A stretch of 6,346 nucleotides of DNA, from positions 1-6,346 of the forward strand of contig JAFVVU010000291.1 of the NCBI GenBank assembly GCA_017502065.1, in the 5' to 3' direction. Every line of letters begins with the position of its first letter. The first letter of the stretch is position 1. The notes under the pieces were generated by a model. It searched no databases and was not told where the DNA came from. It saw nothing but the letters and a program-made list of their open reading frames with translations. This DNA comes from Clostridia bacterium (GTDB lineage: Bacteria > Bacillota > Clostridia > RUG12999). Of this stretch, positions 1-6,333 are shown piece after piece. The translations under genes and the position numbers were made by a program.

Positions 1-600
1 TATTACTGTAACACCGAATTTCTGCATTACCTCTATTGTAATATCAATATACGGTTTGGACTGGAGTTCCCCGTCGATTATGATCGTGCCTCCGGTAATC
101 GGAAGTGCAAAGAGAAGTCCCGTTATAAACTGAGAGCTGACATTTCCCGGCATTGTAAATACGTTTGTTTTAAATCCACCCTCAACAAGAAGAGGCAGGT
201 TCTTCTTTATATACCGCATATTAATTATGCCGTCATACTGGTCAAGCGGACGCTCGGGAAGTCTTCCCTCGCCCACAAAAGTTGTATTTTCGGTAAGAGC
301 AGCAAAAACCGGAATCAAAAAGCGAAGAGTTGAGCCTGATTCGTGGCAGTCTGCCGTTACGTTTTTATTAATTTTATCAAGTCCGTAAATTGTAAGGCTG
401 TCGCCATCTGCATCAATTCTGCAACCGAGAGCACGCACCACCCCAACCGTTGCTTCAACATCAACCGATGGTGTTACCGGTCCAACGGTGCTTTTTCCTT
501 TAGCAAGAGCGGCGCATATTATCGCTCTGTGCAGAATGCTTTTCGATATGGGAAGTGATATATCCCCCGAAAGCCTTGACGGAGTTATTTGCATATCCAT
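1..600 (-). CDS. aroA: 3-phosphoshikimate 1-carboxyvinyltransferase (EPSP synthase), 3' end beyond window
   Basis: Sixth step of the shikimate pathway: transfers the enolpyruvyl group of PEP to shikimate 3-phosphate in the cytoplasm. The frame is open from the ATG at 600-598 to the left edge, giving 200 residues, about half of the usual 420-430. Recognisable family segments are the N-terminal SKSILHRA block (residues 19-26; counterpart of the SKSxxNRA substrate-binding motif, with His for the usual Asn), ESGSTLRFL (87-95; counterpart of the NAGTAMRPL PEP/glyphosate loop, with its Gly kept at 89 and Phe in place of Pro), RLPERPLD (113-120) and GNVSSQFITGLLFALP (152-167). The start is supported by a 1-nt TAATG overlap with the aroB stop and a G-rich stretch (complement of 610-614) about 9 nt upstream. 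A second ATG two codons later is an equally possible start. It is the last gene of the minus-strand cluster seen here and is probably translationally coupled to aroB. Confidence 0.96.
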   Translation of the reverse strand, partial: MDMQITPSRLSGDISLPISKSILHRAIICAALAKGKSTVGPVTPSVDVEATVGVVRALGCRIDADGDSLTIYGLDKINKNVTADCHESGSTLRFLIPVFAALTENTTFVGEGRLPERPLDQYDGIINMRYIKKNLPLLVEGGFKTNVFTMPGNVSSQFITGLLFALPITGGTIIIDGELQSKPYIDITIEVMQKFGVTVI

Positions 601-1643
601 TAAAATAAGCCCCCAAAAACCTTTGTATCTGTTTTATGAATAAAGGATTTACCTATTTCTTCAAGCATTATTACATTAAGCTGTTTACCGATATTCTTTT
701 TATCCGCACCGATAAACTCTACAGATTTTTCAAGTACATCTGTATCGATTTCGTACGGTAAGTCATACTTTTTAAGGCACTCAACAATTTTTTCTGCTGA
801 GCCTGCCTTTGTAACCCCAAGCTTTTCGGACAGAATGGTTACATAGTTCATTCCTATCGCAACTGCTCTGCCGTGTGACAGCGTAGAATAGTTATAATAC
901 TTTTCTATTGCATGGCCGATTGTATGCCCGAAATTAAGCTTCATTCTTGCACCGGTATCAAGCTCGTCCTCTTCTACATAACGGCGTTTTATGTCTACAC
1001 AGGTATAGATAATATTTTCTATATTTGCATCAAACTCTTCTTTTGAATATGACCGGAGTTTATCAAACAAATCAGCATCTTCAATACATCCGTATTTGAT
1101 TACTTCCGCCATACCGTCGGCAAAAAAGTCAGGTGACAGAGTTTTAAGTACAGTAGGGTCGATGATTACGGCATGCGGCTGATAAAAGTTACCTATCATA
1201 TTTTTACCCTGCGAAAGATCTACCGCCACCTTGCCGCCAACGGACGAATCCACCTGTGCAAGAAGTGTTGTCGGAATCTGCACGTATTTTATTCCGCGCA
1301 TATATGTTGCCGCCGCAAAGCCTGCTGTATCGCCTACAACACCGCCGCCGAGCGCAACAATAAAATCTCCTCTGTTGAACGAATTATCCGCTAAAAAGCC
1401 GTAAATTTCATTAAGAGTATATATTGTTTTGCTTTCTTCTCCTGCCGGAAATACGAATTTATACACATCATATTTTGAAGCAAGGCTTTCTACCACAGTA
1501 TCGGCATGAAACTCATCCACGTTACTGTCGGTAATAATTGCACATTTGCCTTTTAAATCGATATAATCCGCAATATGGGAAAGCGCACCATTTTCAATTG
1601 TTATATCATATGCCTTTCCGGGTATATTTACTGTTAATTTCAT
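600..1643 (-). CDS. aroB: 3-dehydroquinate synthase
   Basis: Second step of the shikimate pathway: the NAD- and divalent-metal-dependent cyclisation of DAHP to 3-dehydroquinate. At 347 residues it is close to the usual bacterial length of 340-370. The N-terminal half carries the NAD-binding part with GGGVVGDTAGFAAATYMRG (99-117), IPTTLLAQVDSSVGGK (123-138) and KNMIGNFYQP (147-156). The C-terminal half carries the metal ligands expected from family alignments: Glu180 in GMAEVIKYG, His240 in LNFGHTIGHAIE and His257 in LSHGRAVAIGM. All key motifs are intact. The start ATG (1643-1641) has an AAGGAGAG ribosome binding site (complement of 1650-1657) about 6 nt upstream, which overlaps the stop codon of the preceding transporter gene. 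The 12-nt gap upstream and 1-nt overlap with aroA downstream place it in one transcript with both. Confidence 0.98.
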   Translation of the reverse strand: MKLTVNIPGKAYDITIENGALSHIADYIDLKGKCAIITDSNVDEFHADTVVESLASKYDVYKFVFPAGEESKTIYTLNEIYGFLADNSFNRGDFIVALGGGVVGDTAGFAAATYMRGIKYVQIPTTLLAQVDSSVGGKVAVDLSQGKNMIGNFYQPHAVIIDPTVLKTLSPDFFADGMAEVIKYGCIEDADLFDKLRSYSKEEFDANIENIIYTCVDIKRRYVEEDELDTGARMKLNFGHTIGHAIEKYYNYSTLSHGRAVAIGMNYVTILSEKLGVTKAGSAEKIVECLKKYDLPYEIDTDVLEKSVEFIGADKKNIGKQLNVIMLEEIGKSFIHKTDTKVFGGLF

Positions 1644-1655
1644 ATTAAACTCTCC

Positions 1656-2597
1656 TTACAGACACACTTTGACAAGAGGCAGAATAATAAGGCTTACAAG
1701 TGTTGAAACCGAAACCATTACTGCCGGGAAATACGGATCTGCACCGTAACGCTCCGCAACAATTGACTGTGTTGCCATTACGGGCATAAACGACTGCACG
1801 GTAAAGACGTTTCGCATAATGGGTTCCATCGGAATAAACGAAATTACCGCAATTGCAATTGCCGGACCCACCAAAAATCTGAGGCAAAGTCCGAGAATGA
1901 TATTTTTGTCGAATTTAACGTTTTTAAGCCCTTTGTCAGCAAGAACAAATCCGATATACATCATTGCGATTGGTGTTGTCATTGAACCGACCGAATCAAA
2001 GGTTTTCATTATAAAATCGGGTAATTTTACCGGTGTTATGTATGTACCGATAAGAAGAAGCAGTATTCCTGCAAACATTCCGTAAAGCGGCGGAGGAATA
2101 AGCTTTTTAATCACCTCAAGCGGTTTTTGTTTTTCTACTTTTCCTGAAATGATATTTACGCCTATTGTCCAGAACAAAAGCATATTGGACATATAGTAAT
2201 AAAGCACAAACGGAACACTTGCCTGTCCGAACATTGCAAGGTTTACCGGAAGGCCCATAAAAATTGTATTATTTAGCGCCGTCATTACAACCATTGAGCC
2301 GGCATATTTACGTTCAATCTTAAACAGTTTTACTATGCCAAAGCCTGCCGCAAACCCAAGAATATGACATATAAGCGGAACTGCAACATATTTTGGTATG
2401 TTTACAATTTCTGCAGGTGAAAAGGATTCCATTACGCTTGTGAATATGTTAAGTGGTGAGGTTATATTTACAACCAGCCACGACATAAACACTGCAACCG
2501 TTTTATTTATTTTTCCTTTTGCAGTAAGTATAAATCCAAGGACAAGAAGCATAAATACAGAAAGTACTGCTTCAAATCCGCCTAAAAATGCTGTCAA
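1656..2597 (-). CDS. AEC-family (auxin efflux carrier-like) membrane transporter, TTG start
   Basis: A 313-residue, strongly hydrophobic inner-membrane protein with about ten predicted helices by eye: roughly residues 8-26, 33-55, 68-88, 100-122, 125-148, 166-188, 199-222, 231-254, 262-280 and 289-311. The halves are separated by a short charged loop (SGKVEKQKPLEVIKK, 151-165). This five-plus-five layout, the length, and the polar-glycine segment NNTIFMGLPVNLAMFG (109-124) match the AEC family, whose bacterial members include malate and malonate carriers such as MleP and MdcF. The substrate cannot be read from sequence. The start is TTG at 2597-2595: an in-frame stop lies only two codons upstream, and the next in-frame Met (residue 16) would cut the first helix. 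The gene begins 6 nt after the tmcAL stop and ends 12 nt before aroB, so it is co-transcribed with both. Export or import of an organic acid tied to aromatic synthesis is possible but is inference. Confidence 0.92.
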   Translation of the reverse strand: MTAFLGGFEAVLSVFMLLVLGFILTAKGKINKTVAVFMSWLVVNITSPLNIFTSVMESFSPAEIVNIPKYVAVPLICHILGFAAGFGIVKLFKIERKYAGSMVVMTALNNTIFMGLPVNLAMFGQASVPFVLYYYMSNMLLFWTIGVNIISGKVEKQKPLEVIKKLIPPPLYGMFAGILLLLIGTYITPVKLPDFIMKTFDSVGSMTTPIAMMYIGFVLADKGLKNVKFDKNIILGLCLRFLVGPAIAIAVISFIPMEPIMRNVFTVQSFMPVMATQSIVAERYGADPYFPAVMVSVSTLVSLIILPLVKVCL

Positions 2598-2603
2598 GTG
2601 TGG

Positions 2604-3749
2604 TCATATCCTTTCAAAAAAATGTGTATAGTCTTCGTTTGCCTTGCAGTACATTTTATTTATCATTGCAAGGAATTGCAAATCAGTTGCCGCTATGTCA
2701 AACGAAAGCATTTCGTCTATATTTTCCCTGCCAAGATTAGTTATTATCGGCAGGTGTGAGTTTTTCTTTATTTCTTTCATAATTGCCGTGCCTGTTTCAT
2801 CAGCAGCAAGCACGCGAATATATCTTGCACCTGTATTTACAAACTCTTCAAGCTTGTCTTTTGTAAGTCCCATCATCATACAGGAAATTATTCTCATAAT
2901 TCTTGTATGTGTATATCGCTTGGTTTTTACTGCCGAAACAATATCAGAGAGGCTGCTGTATTCCTGAGCGGCTTTTGCGATACGGTTTTCAATTCCTTCT
3001 GTTACATAAGCGGCGTTTGCAAGGTCAATTCTACCCGTACGGATAAGACCTGCAAAAAGTGTGCCGAGAATATCAGGATTTGTATATCTGTCTTCTTCAA
3101 GCGCCGGTTTATAAATTCCAAAGGCCGGCATATATTTTTCAAGTGCCTCAAAATTCTTTTCAGAAATAAGGCGTCTGCATCCCTTTGCGCTTATATAGTC
3201 GCCATCGGGATTTTCGCTGTCATAACCACTTCCCTCACGTTTTACCGTAAGCGGAGTGAGCTTAAGATTATATTTATCTATTGCCTTTAAATATTCAACT
3301 GCAAGAATGTCATTTGGGGTAAAATCCGTACCCGCTGCTGCAGCTATTGCAGATGAATAGCTTTTTCCTTCTGCAAGGTGCGCACTTATTCCTGTTTCCT
3401 GTGCTGATGCCATAGATTTTAGCTTGTCAATATCGCCTGTTTCGCTACCAAATGAAACACAGTCACAGCCGATATTTTCAAGAAGTCTTATTGCCCCTCC
3501 TGCAAAAATTTCCGCAGGAGCGCAGGCAAAACAAAAAGGCAGTTCAACCACAAGGTTTGCCCCTGCCATAATGGCGGATTTTGCCCTTGTCCACTTATCA
3601 AAAGATGCCACTTCTCCCCTTTGGGTAAAGCTACCGCTCATAACTGCGACAACCGCGTCTGCACCGGCAAGCTCTTTTGACCTGTCTATATGAAATTTGT
3701 GTCCGCTGTGAAGCGGATTATATTCCGCAACTATGCCGCATACTTTCAT
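2604..3749 (-). CDS. tmcAL: tRNA(Met) cytidine acetate ligase (YlbM/TmcAL family)
   Basis: Members of this family activate acetate with ATP to acetyl-AMP and acetylate the wobble cytidine (ac4C34) of elongator tRNA-Met, which helps discriminate Met from Ile codons. The 381-residue product, near the usual 390-400, begins with the nucleotidyltransferase-like fold: GIVAEYNPLHSGH (5-17) carries the HxGH nucleotide-binding signature at 14-17. It is followed by the family blocks MSGSFTQRGEVASFDKWTRA (37-56), GANLVVELPFCFA (63-75), NDILAVEYLKA (146-156), KREGSGYDS (170-178), SAKGCRRLI (187-195) and KTKRYTHTRIMRI (275-287). The start ATG has an AGAAGGAA ribosome binding site (complement of 3759-3766) with 9-nt spacing. 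It is the first gene of the minus-strand cluster and is divergent from pta-ackA, whose product acetate is its substrate. The function is taken from the characterised Bacillus enzyme; no residue needed for it looks missing by eye. Confidence 0.94.
   Translation of the reverse strand: MKVCGIVAEYNPLHSGHKFHIDRSKELAGADAVVAVMSGSFTQRGEVASFDKWTRAKSAIMAGANLVVELPFCFACAPAEIFAGGAIRLLENIGCDCVSFGSETGDIDKLKSMASAQETGISAHLAEGKSYSSAIAAAAGTDFTPNDILAVEYLKAIDKYNLKLTPLTVKREGSGYDSENPDGDYISAKGCRRLISEKNFEALEKYMPAFGIYKPALEEDRYTNPDILGTLFAGLIRTGRIDLANAAYVTEGIENRIAKAAQEYSSLSDIVSAVKTKRYTHTRIMRIISCMMMGLTKDKLEEFVNTGARYIRVLAADETGTAIMKEIKKNSHLPIITNLGRENIDEMLSFDIAATDLQFLAMINKMYCKANEDYTHFFERI
2609..2615 (-). promoter_or_regulatory. 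ribosome binding site that decides the TTG start of the AEC transporter
   Basis: The minus strand reads GAAAGGA here, inside the last codons of tmcAL, with 11 nt to the TTG at 2597. That spacing is slightly long but usable. The ATG at 2607-2605 lies only 1 nt from this site and its frame stops after 11 codons, so it is not the transporter start. Placing the ribosome binding site inside the upstream gene suggests translational coupling. Confidence 0.6.
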
Positions 3750-3796
3750 ATAACAACGTTCCTTCTGTTAATCTAAAATGCTAAATGCACAAAATG

Positions 3797-3813
3797 ACCA
3801 TATTAAATATGGT
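3797..3813. promoter_or_regulatory. 17-bp palindrome, possible operator in tmcAL leader
   Basis: ACCATATTAAATATGGT is a perfect inverted repeat of 8-bp arms around a single central A. With so small a centre it would not form a useful RNA hairpin, so a dimeric protein-binding site is the more natural reading. It lies between the divergent genes, about 50 bp from the tmcAL start and downstream of the tmcAL promoter candidate, where a bound protein could block transcription. No regulator is encoded in the window, so this is inference. Confidence 0.3.
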
Positions 3814-3836
3814 TAATATATACATATTATCATAAA

Positions 3837-3864
3837 ATTACATAAAATACAAACTTTTTTTCAA
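3837..3864 (-). promoter_or_regulatory. candidate sigma-A promoter for the tmcAL-aroA operon
   Basis: On the minus strand TTGAAA (complement of 3859-3864) is followed after 16 nt by TGTAAT (complement of 3837-3842), each one mismatch from the consensus. Transcription would start near 3830 and give a leader of about 80 nt. The region is very AT-rich, so chance matches are likely and other -10-like hexamers exist nearby; the call is tentative. Confidence 0.3.
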
Positions 3865-3871
3865 AAAAATA

Positions 3872-3881
3872 TTGTATACAA
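3872..3881. promoter_or_regulatory. 10-bp palindrome over the pta -35 box, possible operator
   Basis: TTGTATACAA is a perfect palindrome that includes the -35 hexamer and the first spacer bases. Its form resembles the TNGT-ACNA half-site pattern recognised by some GntR/FadR-type repressors of organic acid metabolism. A partial copy, TTGTATAA, recurs at 3892-3899 over the -10 box. A factor bound here would occlude RNA polymerase. The motif is short and the surroundings AT-rich, so it may be coincidence. Confidence 0.35.
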
Positions 3882-3900
3882 AGAAATTTTGTTGTATAAT
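3872..3900 (+). promoter_or_regulatory. sigma-A-type promoter of pta-ackA
   Basis: A perfect -10 hexamer TATAAT (3895-3900) is preceded, with an ideal 17-nt spacer, by TTGTAT (3872-3877), which keeps the conserved TTG of the -35 box. Directly upstream, 3851-3871 is a run of T and A tracts that could act as an UP element. Transcription would begin near 3907 and give a short leader of about 27 nt, leaving no room for a riboswitch. The perfect -10 and A/T tracts fit a highly expressed fermentation operon. Confidence 0.7.
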
Positions 3901-3918
3901 GGTATTATTATAAAATGC

Positions 3919-3925
3919 AAAGGAG
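3919..3925 (+). promoter_or_regulatory. ribosome binding site fixing the pta start
   Basis: AAAGGAG lies 8 nt before the ATG at 3934. It supports that ATG rather than the in-frame TTG at 3889, which sits inside the promoter upstream of the expected transcription start. Confidence 0.85.
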
Positions 3926-3933
3926 TATGCACT

Positions 3934-4935
3934 ATGAGTAATTTTCTTGAAAGAATAAAAGAAAGGGCTAAACAGGATAAGAAAACCATTGTTCTTCCCG
4001 AGTCTATGGACAGAAGAACATGGGAAGCTGCCGAAATCATTTTAAAAGAAGACATTGCAAATGTTATTATCATCGGCACACCTGAAGAAGTTGAAGCAAA
4101 CAGCAAAGGACTTGATGTTTCCAAAGCTACTGTTATCAACCCCTTTACATACGAAAAAACAGAAGAATATTTAAACCTTTTCGTTGAACTTCGTAAAAGC
4201 AAAGGACTTACATACGAACAGGCTAAAGAAACTGCACTTGGCGACTACATGTACTATGCTTGTCTTATGGTTAAAGCCGGCGATGCTGACGGCGTTGTTT
4301 CCGGTGCTTGCCATTCAACAGCTAACACACTTCGTCCGAGTCTTCAGATTATCAAAACAAAACCGGGTGTTAAACTTGTTTCCGCATTCTTCGTAATGGT
4401 TGTTCCGGATTGTGAATACGGTGCAAACGGTACATTCATTTTTGCAGACAGCGGACTTGAACAGAATCCGGATCCGGAAAAACTTGCTGCAATTGCTGCT
4501 TGCTCAGCTGAATCTTTTGAACTTCTTGCTGAAAGCGAAGCTATTGTTGCAATGCTTTCTCACTCAACAAAAGGCAGCGCTAAACACGCTGACGTTGATA
4601 AAGTTGTTGAAGCTACTGCAATCTGCAAAGCTAACAACCCGAACCTTAAAGTTGACGGCGAACTCCAGCTTGACGCTGCTATCGTTCCTTCCGTTGGTTC
4701 ATCCAAAGCTCCCGATTCTGCAGTTGCAGGTAAAGCAAACGTTCTTGTTTTCCCTGACCTTGATGCAGGTAACATCGGTTACAAACTTGTTCAGAGACTT
4801 GCAAAAGCTGAAGCTTACGGCCCGGTAACACAGGGTATTGCAATGCCTATTAATGACCTTTCCAGAGGATGCTCTGCTGAAGATATCGTTGGTGTTGTTG
4901 CTATCACATGTGTTCAGGCTCAGGCTCAGAAATAA
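3934..4935 (+). CDS. pta: phosphate acetyltransferase (phosphotransacetylase)
   Basis: Converts acetyl-CoA and phosphate to acetyl phosphate and CoA, the first half of the acetate-forming, ATP-yielding branch of fermentation; cytoplasmic. The product is 333 residues, the size of the short single-domain Pta enzymes (the Methanosarcina thermophila type), without the N-terminal regulatory domains of the long enterobacterial form. The PTA/PTB domain spans the whole protein. Visible segments are VLPESMDRR (20-28), DGVVSGACHSTANTLRP (119-135), PDSAVAGKANVLVFPDLDAGNIGYK (260-284, given as key region) and GPVTQGIAMPINDLSRGCSAEDI (296-318). Ser310, Arg311 and Asp317 correspond to the catalytic/CoA-binding Ser309, Arg310 and Asp316 of the archaeal enzyme. 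The ATG at 3934 is chosen by its ribosome binding site. Codon use is strongly skewed to CTT, GCT, GTT and GGT, unlike the minus-strand genes, as expected for high expression. ackA follows after 28 nt. Confidence 0.98.
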   Translation: MSNFLERIKERAKQDKKTIVLPESMDRRTWEAAEIILKEDIANVIIIGTPEEVEANSKGLDVSKATVINPFTYEKTEEYLNLFVELRKSKGLTYEQAKETALGDYMYYACLMVKAGDADGVVSGACHSTANTLRPSLQIIKTKPGVKLVSAFFVMVVPDCEYGANGTFIFADSGLEQNPDPEKLAAIAACSAESFELLAESEAIVAMLSHSTKGSAKHADVDKVVEATAICKANNPNLKVDGELQLDAAIVPSVGSSKAPDSAVAGKANVLVFPDLDAGNIGYKLVQRLAKAEAYGPVTQGIAMPINDLSRGCSAEDIVGVVAITCVQAQAQK

Positions 4936-4963
4936 TCATAAATAATTACAGGAGGAAATTACA

Positions 4964-6163
4964 ATGAAAATATTAGTTATTAATGCAGGTAGTTCTTCTC
5001 TTAAATATCAGCTTATTGATATGGCTGACCAGTCTGTTCTTGCAAAAGGTCAGTGTGAAAGAATCGGTATTGAAGGTTCTCTTCTCAAACACACACCGGC
5101 AGGAAAAGATACTGTAAAAATTGAAGAAGCTATGCCTAACCACACAAAAGCTATTACACTTGTTCTTGATGCACTTTGCAATAAAGACCATGGTGTTGTT
5201 GCTTCTCTTGATGAAATTTCTGCAGTTGGTCACCGTGTTGTTCACGGCGGAGAATTCTTTAAATCTTCCGTTCTTATTGACGACGGCGTAAAAGAAGCTA
5301 TCAAAGCTTGTTTCGACCTTGCTCCGCTTCACAATCCGGCTAACCTTATCGGTATTGAAGCTTGTGAAGAAGCAATGGGCAAAAATGTTCCGCAGGTTGC
5401 TGTATTTGATACAGCTTTCCACCAGACAATGCCTGACTATGCATTTATGTACGGTGTTCCTTACGATGCATATGAAACATACAAAGTAAGACGTTACGGT
5501 TTCCATGGAACATCTCACAAATATGTTTCAAACAGAGTTGCTGAAATCATGGGCAAAAAACCGGAAGAGCTTAAAATCGTTACAGCTCATCTCGGAAACG
5601 GTTCTTCAATTGCCGCTGTTGACTGCGGTAAATCTGTAGATACATCAATGGGATTCACTCCTCTTGCAGGTCTTCTTATGGGTACAAGAAGTGGTGACAT
5701 TGACCCGGCTATCATTACATATCTTAAAGATAAATATTCAATGACTGCTGAACAGGTTATCAATACACTTAACAAAGAATCCGGTGTTTACGGGGTATCC
5801 GGAATAAGCAGTGACTTCCGTGACCTTATGGCTGCTGCAGACAGCGGAAACAAACGTGCACAGCTTGCACTTGATATGTTTATCTATCAGGTTAAACGTT
5901 ATATCGGTGCTTATGCAGCTGCAATGGGCGGCGTTGACGTAATTGTATTTACAGCAGGTATTGGTGAAAATACAAAAGAAATCCGTTTCGGTGCTTGCGA
6001 AGGTCTTGAATTCATGGGTGTTAAGATTGACGCTGCTAAAAATGACATGCGCGGAGAAGAAGCTCTCATCAGCACAGATGATTCCAAAGTTAAAGTTTAC
6101 GTTGTTCCTACAAACGAAGAACTTATGATTGCTATGGATACAAAAGCAATTGTTGAAGGCTAA
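4964..6163 (+). CDS. ackA: acetate kinase
   Basis: Converts acetyl phosphate and ADP to acetate and ATP, completing the Pta-AckA pathway; it can also run in reverse for acetate assimilation. The 399 residues match the usual length. The ASKHA fold signatures are intact: [12 protein letters not shown] (6-17) with Asn7, [10 protein letters not shown] (88-97) with Arg91, [11 protein letters not shown] (147-157) with Asp149, [12 protein letters not shown] (178-189) with His181, [12 protein letters not shown] (208-219), [10 protein letters not shown] (239-248) with Arg242, FTAGIGENT (329-337) and PTNEEL (382-387) with Glu385. These correspond to the Asn7, Arg91, Asp148, His180, Arg241 and Glu384 active-site set of the Methanosarcina enzyme. 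An AGGAGG ribosome binding site at 4950-4955 sits 8 nt before the ATG. No promoter is evident in the 28-nt gap after pta, so it should be co-transcribed. Codon bias is the same high-expression type as pta. Confidence 0.99.
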   Translation: MKILVINAGSSSLKYQLIDMADQSVLAKGQCERIGIEGSLLKHTPAGKDTVKIEEAMPNHTKAITLVLDALCNKDHGVVASLDEISAVGHRVVHGGEFFKSSVLIDDGVKEAIKACFDLAPLHNPANLIGIEACEEAMGKNVPQVAVFDTAFHQTMPDYAFMYGVPYDAYETYKVRRYGFHGTSHKYVSNRVAEIMGKKPEELKIVTAHLGNGSSIAAVDCGKSVDTSMGFTPLAGLLMGTRSGDIDPAIITYLKDKYSMTAEQVINTLNKESGVYGVSGISSDFRDLMAAADSGNKRAQLALDMFIYQVKRYIGAYAAAMGGVDVIVFTAGIGENTKEIRFGACEGLEFMGVKIDAAKNDMRGEEALISTDDSKVKVYVVPTNEELMIAMDTKAIVEG

Positions 6164-6179
6164 TTCAGATTAAACTATT

Positions 6180-6209
6180 AAAGCCGGTGCAAAATGCACC
6201 GGCTTTTTT
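6180..6209 (+). terminator. intrinsic terminator of pta-ackA
   Basis: A GC-rich stem AAGCCGGTGC (6181-6190), loop AAAAT, and GCACCGGCTT (6196-6205) form a perfect hairpin of at least 10 bp followed by a T tract running to 6209. It starts 17 nt after the ackA stop. The 5' arm begins with A residues that pair with the T tract, so on the opposite strand a hairpin followed by T residues also forms, and it could work weakly in both directions. Confidence 0.93.
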
Positions 6210-6212
6210 ATT

Positions 6213-6231
6213 GAGACGTCGCAAATGTCTC
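6213..6231. repeat. 7-bp inverted repeat just after the ackA terminator
   Basis: GAGACGT (6213-6219) and ATGTCTC (6225-6231) pair over 7 bp (one G-U pair when read on the plus strand) around a CGCAA loop. It begins 4 nt after the T tract of the main terminator. The following CTTTATACATTT is a poor T tract, so a second terminator is possible but weak. It may instead be the outer edge of the structured tail that fills the rest of the window. Confidence 0.4.
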
Positions 6232-6269
6232 TTTATACATTTCAGGGCTACGAGAAAATAGTGCAGAAT

Positions 6270-6333
6270 GGGCAAACTGAAGCCGAAGGCCTTGCCCGAC
6301 GGCGTACAGAGGTACGCCGAGAGGTGAAGTTTG
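6270..6333. other. structured GC-rich tail: two hairpins plus a long-range pairing, possible RNA or dispersed repeat
   Basis: This stretch is more GC-rich than the surrounding intergenic DNA and holds three inverted repeats. GGGCAA (6270-6275) pairs with TTGCCC (6292-6297) and encloses GCC-GAA-GGC (6282-6290). CGGCGTAC (6300-6307) pairs with GTACGCCG (6312-6319) around an AGAG tetraloop, a perfect 8-bp stem. CAAACT (6273-6278) pairs with AGTTTG (6328-6333), which competes with or crosses the first stem. I do not recognise a named RNA family. Both strands are also open: plus from an ATG at 6225 to the window edge (40 codons, no ribosome binding site), minus from 6338 to 6165 (57 codons, running through the terminator). 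It could be an intergenic repeat, the edge of a mobile element, a small RNA or a truncated coding region. Confidence 0.35.

Noticed and set aside
1645..1887. 80-residue minus-strand frame within the AEC gene
   Set aside because: It overlaps the C-terminal helices of the intact transporter in another frame and has no recognisable domain.
2571..2607. ATG at 2607-2605 as an alternative start for the transporter
   Set aside because: That frame stops after 11 codons and does not encode the transporter.
3889..3933. Fifteen-residue N-terminal extension of Pta from a TTG at 3889
   Set aside because: The TTG lies inside the promoter -10 region upstream of the expected transcript start, has no ribosome binding site, and the ATG at 3934 has an ideal one and gives the family's normal N-terminus and length.
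3861..4202. 113-residue minus-strand frame antisense to the pta 5' end
   Set aside because: It lies opposite the well-supported pta gene and its promoter, with low-complexity hydrophobic composition and no family motif.
4400..4828. 142-residue leucine-rich plus-strand frame inside pta
   Set aside because: It is the shifted frame of pta; its leucine-rich look comes from the repeated CTT/GCT codons of the real frame. The true frame is intact, so no frameshift is implied.
6270..6319. Resemblance to a GEMM (cyclic-di-GMP-I) riboswitch because of GGGCAAAC
   Set aside because: The rest of the GEMM core, including the GNRA tetraloop stem, the ACGCAAAGCC segment and the second conserved stem, is absent.
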